Shown here: positions 1 through 7,870 of the stretch, one piece after another
How positions within the stretch are numbered: position 1 is the first letter of the stretch
Layout of the letters: each line of letters starts with the position of its first letter
From: Synergistaceae bacterium
GTDB lineage: Bacteria; Synergistota; Synergistia; Synergistales; Aminobacteriaceae
Assembly: GCA_022837505.1 (NCBI GenBank)
Contig: JALHFZ010000014.1
Span: forward strand, 1 to 29,300
Direction of reading: 5' to 3'
DNA length: 29,300 bases
Translations under genes and position numbers: made by a program
Notes under the pieces: model-generated
Seen by the model: the letters and a program-made list of their open reading frames with translations, nothing else
Database searches by the model: none
Told to the model about the DNA's origin: nothing

Positions 1-336
1 GTCGTTTTCGAGGGTGACTTTCACCGGCCCGGTCTTCTCCACGAGGATGTCTGCGGCGGATTCGCCGTAGCTGTCGTCAAGTTTCTGCCCCTTTACATCG
101 TAGAGGGGGTTGGTCAGCCCCTCCTCTATCAGGCGGGCCGTCTCCTCGGCCGTGATGGAGACGGGGAAGGAAAGAAAGGATTCCGCCCCCTTGTCTCCGG
201 AGATGACGAGGGTCTCTTCTGAGGGGATGTCCACGGAAAGGACGATGTCCTCGCCCCCGAAGGACCGGGATAGAAAGAGAAAGGCCGCAGAGCCCACGAG
301 AAGCGCCAGGGTTGCTCCCCTACGGAATAATTTCAT
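1..336 (-). CDS. Secreted or membrane-anchored protein of unknown function, N-terminal part only
   Basis: An open frame of 112 codons runs leftward from an ATG at 336 and leaves the window at base 1, so the C-terminus is missing. The start is well supported: a purine-rich AAGGAGGAG ribosome site lies about 8 bases upstream. The N-terminus (MKLFRRG followed by about 16 hydrophobic residues ending near SRSFGGED) looks like a signal peptide or an N-terminal membrane anchor. The rest is acidic and soluble, with a stretch of short beta-type segments (EDIVLSVDIP, ETLVISGD). I do not recognise the family. It is transcribed divergently from the decarboxylase beta-subunit gene; a TATAAT box lies upstream at 383-378. 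Confidence 0.75.
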   Translation of the reverse strand, partial: MKLFRRGATLALLVGSAAFLFLSRSFGGEDIVLSVDIPSEETLVISGDKGAESFLSFPVSITAEETARLIEEGLTNPLYDVKGQKLDDSYGESAADILVEKTGPVKVTLEND

Positions 337-377
337 GGAGAATCTCCTCCTTAAAGGAAATGGAATAGTTTCTGCCT

Positions 378-383
378 ATTATA
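378..383 (-). promoter_or_regulatory. Candidate -10 box for the leftward partial gene
   Basis: Read on the minus strand this is TATAAT, about 42 bases upstream of the ATG at 336. The matching -35 region is poor (TTCGTC at 17-base spacing), so this is a tentative promoter. Confidence 0.35.
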
Positions 384-425
384 CCCCGGACGCCCCTTCT
401 GACGAAATCCGCAGATAGACCGGAT

Positions 426-463
426 TCCCCCCTGCCGCCCCTTGGAAGGACCGACAGGGGGGA
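426..463. repeat. 9-bp inverted repeat around a candidate -35 element
   Basis: TCCCCCCTG (426-434) and CAGGGGGGA (455-463) are perfect reverse complements with a 20-base spacer. The spacer contains the candidate -35 element TTGGAA (442-447) of the upstream decarboxylase promoter. No rightward gene reads into it, so a terminator role is unlikely. An operator-like role is inferred from position only. Confidence 0.4.
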
Positions 464-469
464 TATAAT
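442..469 (+). promoter_or_regulatory. Candidate upstream promoter of the decarboxylase beta-subunit gene
   Basis: TTGGAA (442-447), 16 bases, then a consensus TATAAT (464-469). It sits inside and beside the inverted repeat at 426-463 and about 40 bases upstream of a second promoter. Confidence 0.4.
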
Positions 470-482
470 TATTTGCCCCTCA

Positions 483-510
483 TTGACAAGCCCTTCGGCG
501 AGGGTACAAT
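483..510 (+). promoter_or_regulatory. Sigma-70-type promoter of the decarboxylase beta-subunit gene
   Basis: A perfect TTGACA (483-488), 16-base spacer and TACAAT (505-510). Transcription would begin near 517, leaving a leader of about 140 bases before the ATG at 658. I could not match that leader to a known riboswitch class. Confidence 0.6.
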
Positions 511-657
511 ATTTCCCGAAGGAATGGAGTTCCGGAGAGCAGGCTTTTACGGGCTTTTCTCACCGGTTTGAAACTGCAGGGGAACCTTCAGCACCTGAGA
601 TCCGTACTGGAGGTTTTTTTGTATCCTCCCCTCCGCGGGGGAAAGGCAGGCAAAAAA

Positions 658-1779
658 ATGGAGCAGCTGTTTTCCGGATTCGCCCTGATCACCTGGAAGC
701 AGATCGTAATGACCGGGGTGGGACTGACTTTGATCTATCTTGCCATCGTGAAGGAGTATGAGCCTTCCCTTCTCCTCCCCATGGGTTTCGGAACCCTTCT
801 GGTGAATATCCCCATGACCTCCGCCCTGACCCATATGGTGGGAGGCCAGATGCAGCACGGAGCGCTGAGCATCCTCTTCGAGGCGGGGATAGCGAACGAA
901 ATGTTTCCCCTCCTGATCTTCATCGCCATCGGGGCGATGATCGACTTCACCCCTCTCTTTCAGAATCCGGTGACCTTCATCTTCGGCATCACCGCCCAGG
1001 CGGGAATATTCCTCACCATGGGGCTCGCCCTCCTCTTCGGCTTTGACATTAAGGAGGCGGCCTCCATCGGCATTATCGGCGCTGCCGACGGACCCACCTC
1101 CATATACGTCTCCTCGAAGTTCGCCCCCCACCTTCTGGGGCCCATCTCCGTGGCGGCCTATTCCTACATGGCCCTCGTGCCGGTGATCCAGCCCCCGGTG
1201 ATCAAGCTTCTGACGACACCGAAGGAGCGGCGGATTCCCATGCCCTATTCCGAAAAAGCGGTCCCCCGCACCACAAAAGTGCTGTTTCCCCTGGGGATCA
1301 CCCTGGCGGCGGGGATGTTCGCCCCCGCCTCGGCTTCCCTCATCGGCTTTCTCATGTTCGGGAACCTGCTCCGGGAGAGCGGAGTGGTGGACCGCCTCGC
1401 GAAGGGGGCCCAGAACGAGCTGGCGAACATCGTCACCATCCTGCTGGGGCTCGCCATCTCCGCGACCATGACGGGGGAGCGGTTCATTCACCCCACGACC
1501 CTGCTCATCCTGGCCATGGGGCTCGTGGCCTTCATCCTCGACACGGCGGTGGGGGTCCTCTCCGCCAAGGCGATCAATATCTTCCGGAGGCAAAAGCTCA
1601 ACCCCATGATCGGGGCGGCCGGCATCTCTGCTTTCCCCATGTCAGCCCGTCTCGTCCAGCGCCTCGCCTCGGCTGAGGACAAGCACAACTTCATCCTCAT
1701 GCATGCCGTGGGTGCGAACGTCTCGGGGCAGATAGGCTCCGTCCTCGCCGGAGGGCTGCTGCTGGCCTTCCTCGCCTGA
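658..1779 (+). CDS. Na+-transporting carboxylate decarboxylase, beta subunit (OadB/GcdB/MmdB family)
   Basis: This is the integral-membrane subunit that couples decarboxylation of biotin-bound CO2 to Na+ export across the cytoplasmic membrane. The 373-residue product has the usual family length and many hydrophobic segments. Family hallmarks are visible: YLAIVKEYEPSLLLPMGFG near residues 27-45, GAADGPTSIY at 141-150 with the conserved membrane aspartate (D144), and NVSGQIGSVLAGG at 354-366. The ATG at 658 fits the family N-terminus; a TTG at 619 preceded by TGGAGG is an in-frame alternative. No alpha (carboxyltransferase), gamma or biotin-carrier subunit is encoded next to it, so the partners must lie elsewhere and the acid decarboxylated cannot be read from context. 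Its stop lies only 6 bases from the end of the convergent glutamine synthetase gene. Confidence 0.93.
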   Translation: MEQLFSGFALITWKQIVMTGVGLTLIYLAIVKEYEPSLLLPMGFGTLLVNIPMTSALTHMVGGQMQHGALSILFEAGIANEMFPLLIFIAIGAMIDFTPLFQNPVTFIFGITAQAGIFLTMGLALLFGFDIKEAASIGIIGAADGPTSIYVSSKFAPHLLGPISVAAYSYMALVPVIQPPVIKLLTTPKERRIPMPYSEKAVPRTTKVLFPLGITLAAGMFAPASASLIGFLMFGNLLRESGVVDRLAKGAQNELANIVTILLGLAISATMTGERFIHPTTLLILAMGLVAFILDTAVGVLSAKAINIFRRQKLNPMIGAAGISAFPMSARLVQRLASAEDKHNFILMHAVGANVSGQIGSVLAGGLLLAFLA

Positions 1780-1785
1780 GAATCT

Positions 1786-3147
1786 CTAAAAATACAGTTC
1801 GTACTCCTGGGGAGTGGGGGCCGAGTAGACGTACAGGGCCTCCTTCTCCTTTCTTTTTATCCACAGATCGAGAAGCTTCTCGGGAAAGGCCGGAGAAAGA
1901 TACTCGCTGTCCTTCCGCAGGCCTTCCAGAACGCGGTCGAGGGTGAGGGGGAAGACCTTCTCCTCCGAACCGTCTCCGGCGGAGTACCCCGAAGCCACAG
2001 GGTCGGCTCCTCTGAGAATGCCCTCCCCTCCGGCCAGGACCATGGCGGAGAGCATGTAGTGGATGTTCGCCGAGCCGTCTCCCGTACGGTACTCAATCCG
2101 CACCTCGTCCTCCTTGAGATACCCCGGAATGCGGACGGCAGCCCGGCGGGATCCTTTGGCGAAGGTGGCCCCCACAGGGGCCTCATAGCCGGGGACGAGC
2201 CTGCGGAAGCTGTTCGTGGAGGGGTTCGTGAAGGCAAGAAGGCTGCCGGTGACGCTGTGGTCGAGAAGACCGGCGATATAGGCAAGCCCCTCTTTTGAGA
2301 GGCCGTGCAGCTCCGATCCAGGGAAAATCGTCTGCCTCTTTTTCTCGAGGAACTGGTGGACGTGCATTCCGCTTCCGGGCATTTTATAGAGGGGCTTTGG
2401 CATGAAGGTGACGAAAAGGCCCATCTCCGCCGCTACTGTGCTTATGATCCACCGGGCGATGCAGACGCTGTCCGCAGCCTTGACGAGGTCCATGAAGTCA
2501 AGCTCGATCTCGAGCTGGGAGGCACCGACCTCGTGGTGGTGGTACTTTACAGGAATCCCCGCGTCCTCCATGAGCTGAATCGTCCTGTTCCGGAAGTCGA
2601 GATACCTGTCCCGGGGGGCCAGGGCGTGATAGCCGCCGAGGGGCTCGAAGCGGGGAGGCGTGCCGAACTGGCCGCCGAATCCCTCCGCCGAGACGGCCGA
2701 ATAGGAGGCGAAGTTCAGCCCCGTGGAGTATTCCACCGAGTCGAAGACGTAATACTCCAGTTCCACAAGCATCATGGCCGAATCGGCGAGGTTCTTCTCC
2801 CGCAGCCAGGAGGCGGTTTTCTTCGCTACCGAGCGGGGGTACTGATCGAAGGTCTTTCGGTCGGTGGAGACCACATCGCAGAGGACATGCACGGTTCTGA
2901 AGCCGTCCCGCTCCTCGAGAAGGGCCGTCGAGGAGTCGGGTATGGCCACCATGTCCGACTGATCCACCTTGGCGAAGCCGTAGTTTGAGGCATCAAACCC
3001 GATTCCGTCCTCAAGGACTTTTTTTGAAACATACCTCTTCGGCAGGGTTACGGACCGCATCCCTCCCGCCAGGTCGAACATGAGAAAATTGAGATAATCA
3101 GCCTCGAAGGCTCCCTCCATGATTCCCTTTGCTTCTGTCAGATTCAT
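1786..3147 (-). CDS. Glutamine synthetase family protein (type I fold)
   Basis: This is an ATP-dependent ammonia or amine ligase of the GlnA family, 453 residues, cytosolic. The N-terminal beta-grasp region ends with FDASNYGFAKVDQSDMVAIPD (51-71). In the catalytic domain E129/E131 (VELEYY), E206 and E213 (HHEVGASQLE), H262 (GSGMHVHQ) and E352/R354 (RIEYR) match metal- and glutamate-binding positions. Some motifs differ from textbook GlnA: the usual NRSAS-type segment reads KGSRRAAVRIP, the usual PDPSANPY reads GDGSANIHY, and no adenylylation NLYDLPP motif is seen. It may therefore be an ammonia-assimilating GlnA variant or a gamma-glutamyl-amine ligase. The ATG at 3147 follows AGGGGGAGAG and removes 27 non-conserved residues from the longest frame. 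Confidence 0.88.
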   Translation of the reverse strand: MNLTEAKGIMEGAFEADYLNFLMFDLAGGMRSVTLPKRYVSKKVLEDGIGFDASNYGFAKVDQSDMVAIPDSSTALLEERDGFRTVHVLCDVVSTDRKTFDQYPRSVAKKTASWLREKNLADSAMMLVELEYYVFDSVEYSTGLNFASYSAVSAEGFGGQFGTPPRFEPLGGYHALAPRDRYLDFRNRTIQLMEDAGIPVKYHHHEVGASQLEIELDFMDLVKAADSVCIARWIISTVAAEMGLFVTFMPKPLYKMPGSGMHVHQFLEKKRQTIFPGSELHGLSKEGLAYIAGLLDHSVTGSLLAFTNPSTNSFRRLVPGYEAPVGATFAKGSRRAAVRIPGYLKEDEVRIEYRTGDGSANIHYMLSAMVLAGGEGILRGADPVASGYSAGDGSEEKVFPLTLDRVLEGLRKDSEYLSPAFPEKLLDLWIKRKEKEALYVYSAPTPQEYELYF

Positions 3148-3259
3148 TCTCTCTCCCCCTGTAGAATTGGATGGAATAAAACCGGCGTTGCCCGCTCTTT
3201 CTGAGGATACTTCTCCGTAAAAGAGCAAAAAAGAGGGAAAAACCCCCTTCTTTTATGTC

Positions 3260-3265
3260 ATTATA
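3260..3265 (-). promoter_or_regulatory. Candidate -10 box for the glutamine synthetase gene
   Basis: On the minus strand this reads TATAAT, with a weak -35 (TTGTGG) 16 bases further upstream. It gives a leader of about 105 bases with a purine/pyrimidine stretch (GGGGG, TTTTT, CCC) that could form a weak hairpin. Confidence 0.4.
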
Positions 3266-3324
3266 GGGCGAAAATTCCGGGCCACAATTTTTGAGCAACA
3301 AAAGTATAAACTCTGCTGCGCCCT

Positions 3325-4455
3325 TCAGCGGTGAAAGAATTCGAGCCCTCTCAGAATGAGCCCTCTGGAAAAAGTCAGGGCGTCCTCGGGGCAGACCTCC
3401 TGACAGCAGTAGCACCGGATGCATTTTTCGTAATCGATGAGAATTCGCCCCTCCCGGGTGAGCTCCATGGCGCCGGCGGGGCATAGGGAGACGCATTTGC
3501 CGCAGTGGATGCACTTATCCCGGTCCTGAACAGGGCGGGAGGAGAGGTGGCGCTTGGCGAATCCGTCGAGAAAGGCGGGGAGAAGGTGCAGGGCGTCAAG
3601 CCTCGGGATGTCCACTGCAGGGAAGACGAATCCTTCCGGAAATGACGGGCTCCGCATCTCTTCCCAGACAGGAAGAAGCCCTCTTTTTTTCGCTGCCCGA
3701 TAGAGGGGGAAGGATTCGGGGGCAACTCCCAGAAGGGAGCAGACCGAGAGGTCAAGGGCGAGGGGATCGGGGGAGGCTGCAAGGAGGCCGAAGGAACGGG
3801 GAGTGCCGTTTCCCGGCCCCCTCCCCTCCATACCCTCTATTCCGTCGAGAATGGTGAGAGCCGGAGCAAGACTGCGGGCGATGTCGAGATGAAGATCGGC
3901 GAAGATATCCCTGTGAAGGCCGGTTGTATAGTGCCACTCCGCCTTCCTCTGGCGGACCACCGTGCCGAAGAGATTCTTTACCCCCAGGGTGAGGGTCATC
4001 TGGGCATGGGTCTTCAGCTTCGGCAAATTGATGATGGCATCGGCCTCGAGGGCCTGTCGGGCGACCTCGACCTTGCGGAAGACGGACCCTTCGGCCATGG
4101 GGAGGGGGGAGGAGTCGTCCAGTTCCTCCAGGGGGATCGAGAGCTCCCGGGCAACCTGAGCCATGCCGGTCTTTTCCCCAACCTTTGCAAAACCGTCCAG
4201 CCCGGGGCTGTCGGCGATAAGGGGTTTTCCTCCCGCCTCGAGAACCAGCAGAGCAACCCCCCGAACTACCTCGGGGTGGGTGGTGACGCATTTCTCCGGC
4301 GCTGAAGCCGAGAGGAGATTCGGCTTCAGCAGCACCCTGTCCCCCGGGGAAAAGAACTGTCGGATCCCTCCCAGGTCCTCCAGGAGCCCTTCGAGGGCTG
4401 CCCTCAGTTCCCGGCGGTCATAATCCCTTCTTTCTCCCAGAGTCACCCGAATCAT
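3325..4455 (-). CDS. DUF362 domain protein with C-terminal 2x[4Fe-4S] ferredoxin domain
   Basis: The 376-residue product has a DUF362 N-terminal region (about 1-300; VLLKPNLLSASAPEKCVTTHP, INLPKLKTHAQMTLTLGVKNLFG) followed by two ferredoxin-type clusters. The cysteines are C315, C318, C321, C325 and C345, C348, C351, C355, each ending in the Cys-Pro typical of [4Fe-4S] binding. An extra cysteine (C350) lies inside the second motif. Proteins with this architecture are common in anaerobes, but their electron-transfer partner and substrate are generally unknown. The ATG at 4455 is preceded by GGGGGAACAAGGG. Its 5' end is only 36 bases from that of the divergent GNAT-like gene. The gene lies upstream of the glutamine synthetase gene on the same strand, with a 177-base gap that has its own promoter. 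Confidence 0.88.
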   Translation of the reverse strand: MIRVTLGERRDYDRRELRAALEGLLEDLGGIRQFFSPGDRVLLKPNLLSASAPEKCVTTHPEVVRGVALLVLEAGGKPLIADSPGLDGFAKVGEKTGMAQVARELSIPLEELDDSSPLPMAEGSVFRKVEVARQALEADAIINLPKLKTHAQMTLTLGVKNLFGTVVRQRKAEWHYTTGLHRDIFADLHLDIARSLAPALTILDGIEGMEGRGPGNGTPRSFGLLAASPDPLALDLSVCSLLGVAPESFPLYRAAKKRGLLPVWEEMRSPSFPEGFVFPAVDIPRLDALHLLPAFLDGFAKRHLSSRPVQDRDKCIHCGKCVSLCPAGAMELTREGRILIDYEKCIRCYCCQEVCPEDALTFSRGLILRGLEFFHR

Positions 4456-4458
4456 CCC

Positions 4459-4486
4459 TTGTTCCCCCTTTATCCTCTTGTATAAT
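4459..4486 (+). promoter_or_regulatory. Candidate promoter of the GNAT-like / tRNA nucleotidyltransferase unit
   Basis: TTGTTC (4459-4464), a 16-base spacer, then a consensus TATAAT (4481-4486). The predicted start site near 4493 falls on the first in-frame ATG (4492), which matters for choosing the start of the gene. Confidence 0.5.
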
Positions 4487-4491
4487 AATAC

Positions 4492-5307
4492 ATGAATCTC
4501 CCTGAGAAGTTTTTCACCCGTCTTATGATCCGTAAAAGGCTGTCATTCTACCGCGAAGGGGATCGATGGGGAATGCCCTCTGTCAGTCAGCAGTTTTTTC
4601 TTCAGAAACGGGAACTCGGCCTCATCCGCCCTGTCTGGTGCACCATGCGCCTGCTGACCCGGGGAGATATCCCCGAGGCCCTGAGATTTCACCGGAGGAT
4701 CACCGAGGAGATCGGAGACGAAGGCTTTTTTGCCGAGGCAAACACCATTGAGGAGAGCATCGACGGGGAGGGGGCCGTCGCCGGCGTCTTTGCCGAGGGG
4801 CGTCTCATCGCCCTGAGAGCGGTATCCTACGTGGATGAATACGTGGATGATGCCCTGGTGGATCTCGAACTGGACGAATCCGAGAAGGGGCATCTGGCAG
4901 TTATGGATTTCTGCATCACCGATTCGGCCTTCCGGGGAAACAACATCCAATTCTTCACCTACCTCTTCATGGAGACCATACTGTATCCCCACCGTTATCA
5001 CCTCTACACCACGGTCTCGCCGAAGAATATCTTCAGCCTGACGAACGTTCTGAAATCCGGCTTTCTGGCGGTGCGTTTCAAATTCAAATACGGCGGCCAC
5101 CCCCGCTTCGTACTGTACAAAAACCTGAGGAAACCCTCGGCGGTGCAGACCCGGGGGCACAGGGAGATCCTCCTCCGCAACTATGACTACCATCCGAAGG
5201 TGATCGCGAGCGGGTTCGTGGGATACAAAGTCAAGCATAAATCCACAGGGATGGCCATGCTCTACGGCCGTCCTCTGGCGGAAGACGGGAAAAAGAGCAG
5301 TCCTTGA
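4492..5307 (+). CDS. GNAT-family N-acetyltransferase-like protein
   Basis: The predicted GNAT fold begins near residue 52 (MRLLTRGDIPEALRFHRRI) and runs through a beta-strand-rich core (GAVAGVFAEGRLIALRAVSYV), a helical part after VMDFCITDSAFRGNNIQFF and a late segment (LYTTVSPKNIFSLTNVLKSGF). This is the GNAT pattern of an N-terminal substrate region and a C-terminal acyl-CoA-binding half. The classic Q/RxxGxG/A loop is not clear (RGNNIQ takes its place), so enzymatic activity is uncertain. The start is doubtful: ATG 4492 lies on the predicted transcription start, while ATG 4525 and ATG 4573 (behind GAAGGGG) are in frame downstream. The stop overlaps the TTG start of the next gene (TTGA), which implies translational coupling. 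Confidence 0.7.
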   Translation: MNLPEKFFTRLMIRKRLSFYREGDRWGMPSVSQQFFLQKRELGLIRPVWCTMRLLTRGDIPEALRFHRRITEEIGDEGFFAEANTIEESIDGEGAVAGVFAEGRLIALRAVSYVDEYVDDALVDLELDESEKGHLAVMDFCITDSAFRGNNIQFFTYLFMETILYPHRYHLYTTVSPKNIFSLTNVLKSGFLAVRFKFKYGGHPRFVLYKNLRKPSAVQTRGHREILLRNYDYHPKVIASGFVGYKVKHKSTGMAMLYGRPLAEDGKKSSP

Positions 5308-6563
5308 AGGATCTTCTTGACCGGGGAGGCACAATCCTGCGCCTTCTCGAAGAGGCCGGGTACGAGGGGGTCTATGTCGGAGGAATGGTTCGGGACCTCC
5401 TCTGCGGCCGTGAGCCCCGGGACATCGACATCACCTGCAGCGCGCCCCTTGAGGCCCTGAAGACCCTCTTCCCGGCAGGGAAGATTCTGGGGCCCCGGGG
5501 GTGTGAGATTTTTCTGCTCCCCCTGGAGAAGGGGCATGTTCAGATATTTTCCCATGGCAGATCCTCCCTTGAAAAGGACCTGGAACGGCGGGACCTGACG
5601 GTGAATGCCCTGGCCCTCCGGCGAAGGGGGGAGCTGGTGGGGTCGTCCGAGGGCGTGAACGACGTCTTTGACCGTCTTCTGCGCTTTAACGGCAGGGGAG
5701 AAGACCGCCTCGCTGAAGACCCACTCCGGGCCCTTCGCCTTCACCGGTTTGCCGCGACCCTGCCGGGTTTTCGGGCCGACGAGAATTCCGCAGCCCTCTG
5801 CCGGACGGTACGAACTGCCCTGGGAGGATGTCCCGGCGAACGCATCGGAAGGGAAGTTCGCCTTGGCCTTGAGGGGGACGCGCCGCTCTTCCTTCGGGGG
5901 CTGCGGACGGCCGGGCTTTTTGAAGGGGTTTTTCCGGATTCAGCCCTGTCCGAAGAGGATTTTTCCCTGCTCCTCCAGGCGGAAAGAGTTCTGACGGAGG
6001 AGAATGCCCCCCTGCATCTCAAAGCCGCCGGGCTCTTCTCCTTTCCTGAAAAGAATGAGCCCCTGGACGAAGAAAGGGCCTCTGCTGCAGGGAAAGTCCT
6101 TCACCCCTTTGCATGGGGAAGCGCAGTGACTGAGCGGATATCGGAACTCGTGCGCCTCAGAAACCTTCTTCGGCGGAGGACCCCTCCGGCGGTTCTTGCA
6201 GAGCTGATGGACGGGAAGGGACCGTCCTTCGCGGCAGATCTCGTGCAGTTCACCCGGAGCCTCTCGTCTTCCGGGCCCCTTCAGCCGATGCTGAAGGAGA
6301 ACACCCTGATCCTTCTCACCATGGCCCAGAGAAAGGGGATGGAAGAAGAACTCCTTCCCACAGGGGGTGAGATCCTCCGTCATTTCTCCCTCCCTCCCGG
6401 AAGGGCCGTGGGGGAGCTGAGAAGACGGGCGGCCAGGGAAAATATCGAAAAAGGGTTTGCTGACCGAGGGGAGGTCTTTGCCTTTCTCGAAAAAGAGTTT
6501 TCAGCGCTGCAGCAGAAGAACAGACAGTTAAATTCCCCTGTTCCTCACAAAAACTTCTCATAA
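5304..6563 (+). CDS. CCA-adding enzyme / poly(A) polymerase family tRNA nucleotidyltransferase
   Basis: This class II nucleotidyltransferase adds or repairs the 3' CCA end of tRNA. Head motifs are intact: YVGGMVRDLL (24-33), the catalytic R39-D40-I41-D42 metal-binding pair, RRDLTVNALAL (99-109) for nucleotide selection, and EDPLRALRLHRFA (142-154) of the neck domain. The C-terminal half is divergent and I see no HD phosphohydrolase motif. The protein could be a full CCA enzyme or a split A-adding or CC-adding form; sequence reading alone does not decide. Translation starts at TTG 5304, overlapping the upstream stop codon, and the frame has no earlier candidate without deep overlap. Confidence 0.88.
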   Translation: MKDLLDRGGTILRLLEEAGYEGVYVGGMVRDLLCGREPRDIDITCSAPLEALKTLFPAGKILGPRGCEIFLLPLEKGHVQIFSHGRSSLEKDLERRDLTVNALALRRRGELVGSSEGVNDVFDRLLRFNGRGEDRLAEDPLRALRLHRFAATLPGFRADENSAALCRTVRTALGGCPGERIGREVRLGLEGDAPLFLRGLRTAGLFEGVFPDSALSEEDFSLLLQAERVLTEENAPLHLKAAGLFSFPEKNEPLDEERASAAGKVLHPFAWGSAVTERISELVRLRNLLRRRTPPAVLAELMDGKGPSFAADLVQFTRSLSSSGPLQPMLKENTLILLTMAQRKGMEEELLPTGGEILRHFSLPPGRAVGELRRRAARENIEKGFADRGEVFAFLEKEFSALQQKNRQLNSPVPHKNFS

Positions 6564-6608
6564 TATGGTATCTTTTTATCGTTCCTGTGTGTCAGCGTAA
6601 GGGGGAGG

Positions 6609-7865
6609 ATGTTCATGGCGCTCATTCCGGTGGATAATCTCAAAGCGGGGATGGTTCTGGAAAAGGACCTTATCGCCTTTAATGGCCGTTTTCTCCTTCC
6701 ATCCGGTTCGACCCTCACGGAAAAACATATTCAGACCATGAAAATATGGGGAGTGGCGGAAGTCACCGTAACGGAGGATCATGACGAGGATCTGCCCCTG
6801 GAGGCACCTGCTGAGATTTCCCAGGAGATAATGGCCCGGGCGGAGGTTCTTCTTGCCCGCCTCTTTGTGACGAAACCTGAAGGATCTCCCATGAAGGAAA
6901 TGTATGAAGTTGCGCTCCACCGGACTGCCTCTGCCCTGCTCCGGAAGGAGCTTCCTGAGTTTGCACCCCCTCTCCCGGCCCAGAAGGCCCCGGGGCAGGC
7001 CCATGAAAAGGAAGGCGTTCTCACTCCGGCGGATCTCGTCTCCCGGGAGGTCCGTCTTGCCTCCCTTCCCGATGTTTATTACAGAATCATGGAAGTGATT
7101 AATTCCGCCCGCAGCTCCGCTTCCCAGATCGCAGAGACGGTCAGCAGCGACACCAGCCTTCTCACAAGGCTTTTGAAGCTCGTGAACAGCGCCTTCTACG
7201 GTTTCCCCTCGAAGATCGAGACGGTCAGCCGCGCCGTGGCGATCATCGGAACGAAGGAGCTTTCCACCCTGGCCCTCGGCATCGCGGCAGTCCAATATTT
7301 CACTGACATCTCTCCGGAATATATAGATATGAAAAATTTCTGGCGCCATTCCATAGCCTGCGGAGTTTATGCCCGGCTTCTAGCCTCTGAAAAAATTGGG
7401 GTCTCGGAGGAGCGGCTCTTCGTTGCCGGGCTCCTTCACGATATCGGCAAGCTGATTCTCATCCGGCAGATACCCCGGCAGGCCCGCCAGGCCCTTGAAT
7501 ATGCCTCCGCCAAAAGAATCTCCCTTGCTGCTGCGGAGCGGGAGGTCCTGGGGTTTGACCATGCCCAGCTGGGAGCCGCCCTTCTTCGGGAGTGGAAAAT
7601 CCCCTCCTCCCTGGAAACAATCGTCCGGTTTCACCATTCTCCCCACGCGTCCCAGTCGGTCCTTGAAGCCACCCTCCTCTCGGCGGCCAATTCACTGGCC
7701 ATCGCGGCTCTGCAGGGGCGCAGCGGCACCCCCGTCGTTCCTGAAATATCCTCCTCTCTGTGGAAAGAGACGGGCGTACCCGCCGCGGTCTTTTCCGCCG
7801 TTGTCCTTCAGGGGGATCGCCAGATCACCGACATATCCTCCTCATTTCTCGGTGCGGGAAGGTGA
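6609..7865 (+). CDS. HDOD-domain signalling protein
   Basis: The 418-residue soluble protein has an N-terminal region (1-60; MALIPVDNLKAGMVLEKDL) of the type seen at the front of HD-GYP proteins, a linker, then an HDOD domain (about 145-340). The HDOD domain has LPDVYYRIMEVINS, LLKLVNSAFYGFPSKIETVSRAVAIIG and an HD signature G-L-L-H277-D278-I-G-K281. HDOD proteins are non-canonical HD relatives that usually act as signalling scaffolds rather than phosphodiesterases. No EAL domain is attached. A GGGGGAGG ribosome site lies just before ATG 6609. The next gene, a diguanylate cyclase, begins 5 bases after its stop, so the two probably act in one signalling circuit. Confidence 0.9.
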   Translation: MFMALIPVDNLKAGMVLEKDLIAFNGRFLLPSGSTLTEKHIQTMKIWGVAEVTVTEDHDEDLPLEAPAEISQEIMARAEVLLARLFVTKPEGSPMKEMYEVALHRTASALLRKELPEFAPPLPAQKAPGQAHEKEGVLTPADLVSREVRLASLPDVYYRIMEVINSARSSASQIAETVSSDTSLLTRLLKLVNSAFYGFPSKIETVSRAVAIIGTKELSTLALGIAAVQYFTDISPEYIDMKNFWRHSIACGVYARLLASEKIGVSEERLFVAGLLHDIGKLILIRQIPRQARQALEYASAKRISLAAAEREVLGFDHAQLGAALLREWKIPSSLETIVRFHHSPHASQSVLEATLLSAANSLAIAALQGRSGTPVVPEISSSLWKETGVPAAVFSAVVLQGDRQITDISSSFLGAGR

Positions 7866-7870
7866 ATGCC

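Noticed and set aside
511..657. Riboswitch in the leader of the decarboxylase gene, including a TPP-like CACCTGA
   Set aside because: Neither the conserved CTGAGA nor the remaining TPP core is present in order, and glycine, SAM, lysine, FMN and T-box signatures do not match.
547..1593. Long leftward open frame opposite the decarboxylase beta-subunit gene
   Set aside because: Low-complexity, charged G/H/E/D-rich translation typical of an antisense shadow of a membrane protein gene; no ribosome site or family features.
3198..3256. Attenuator hairpin in the glutamine synthetase leader
   Set aside because: The G-run/T-run/C-run stretch pairs only weakly with mismatches and lacks a clear alternative structure.
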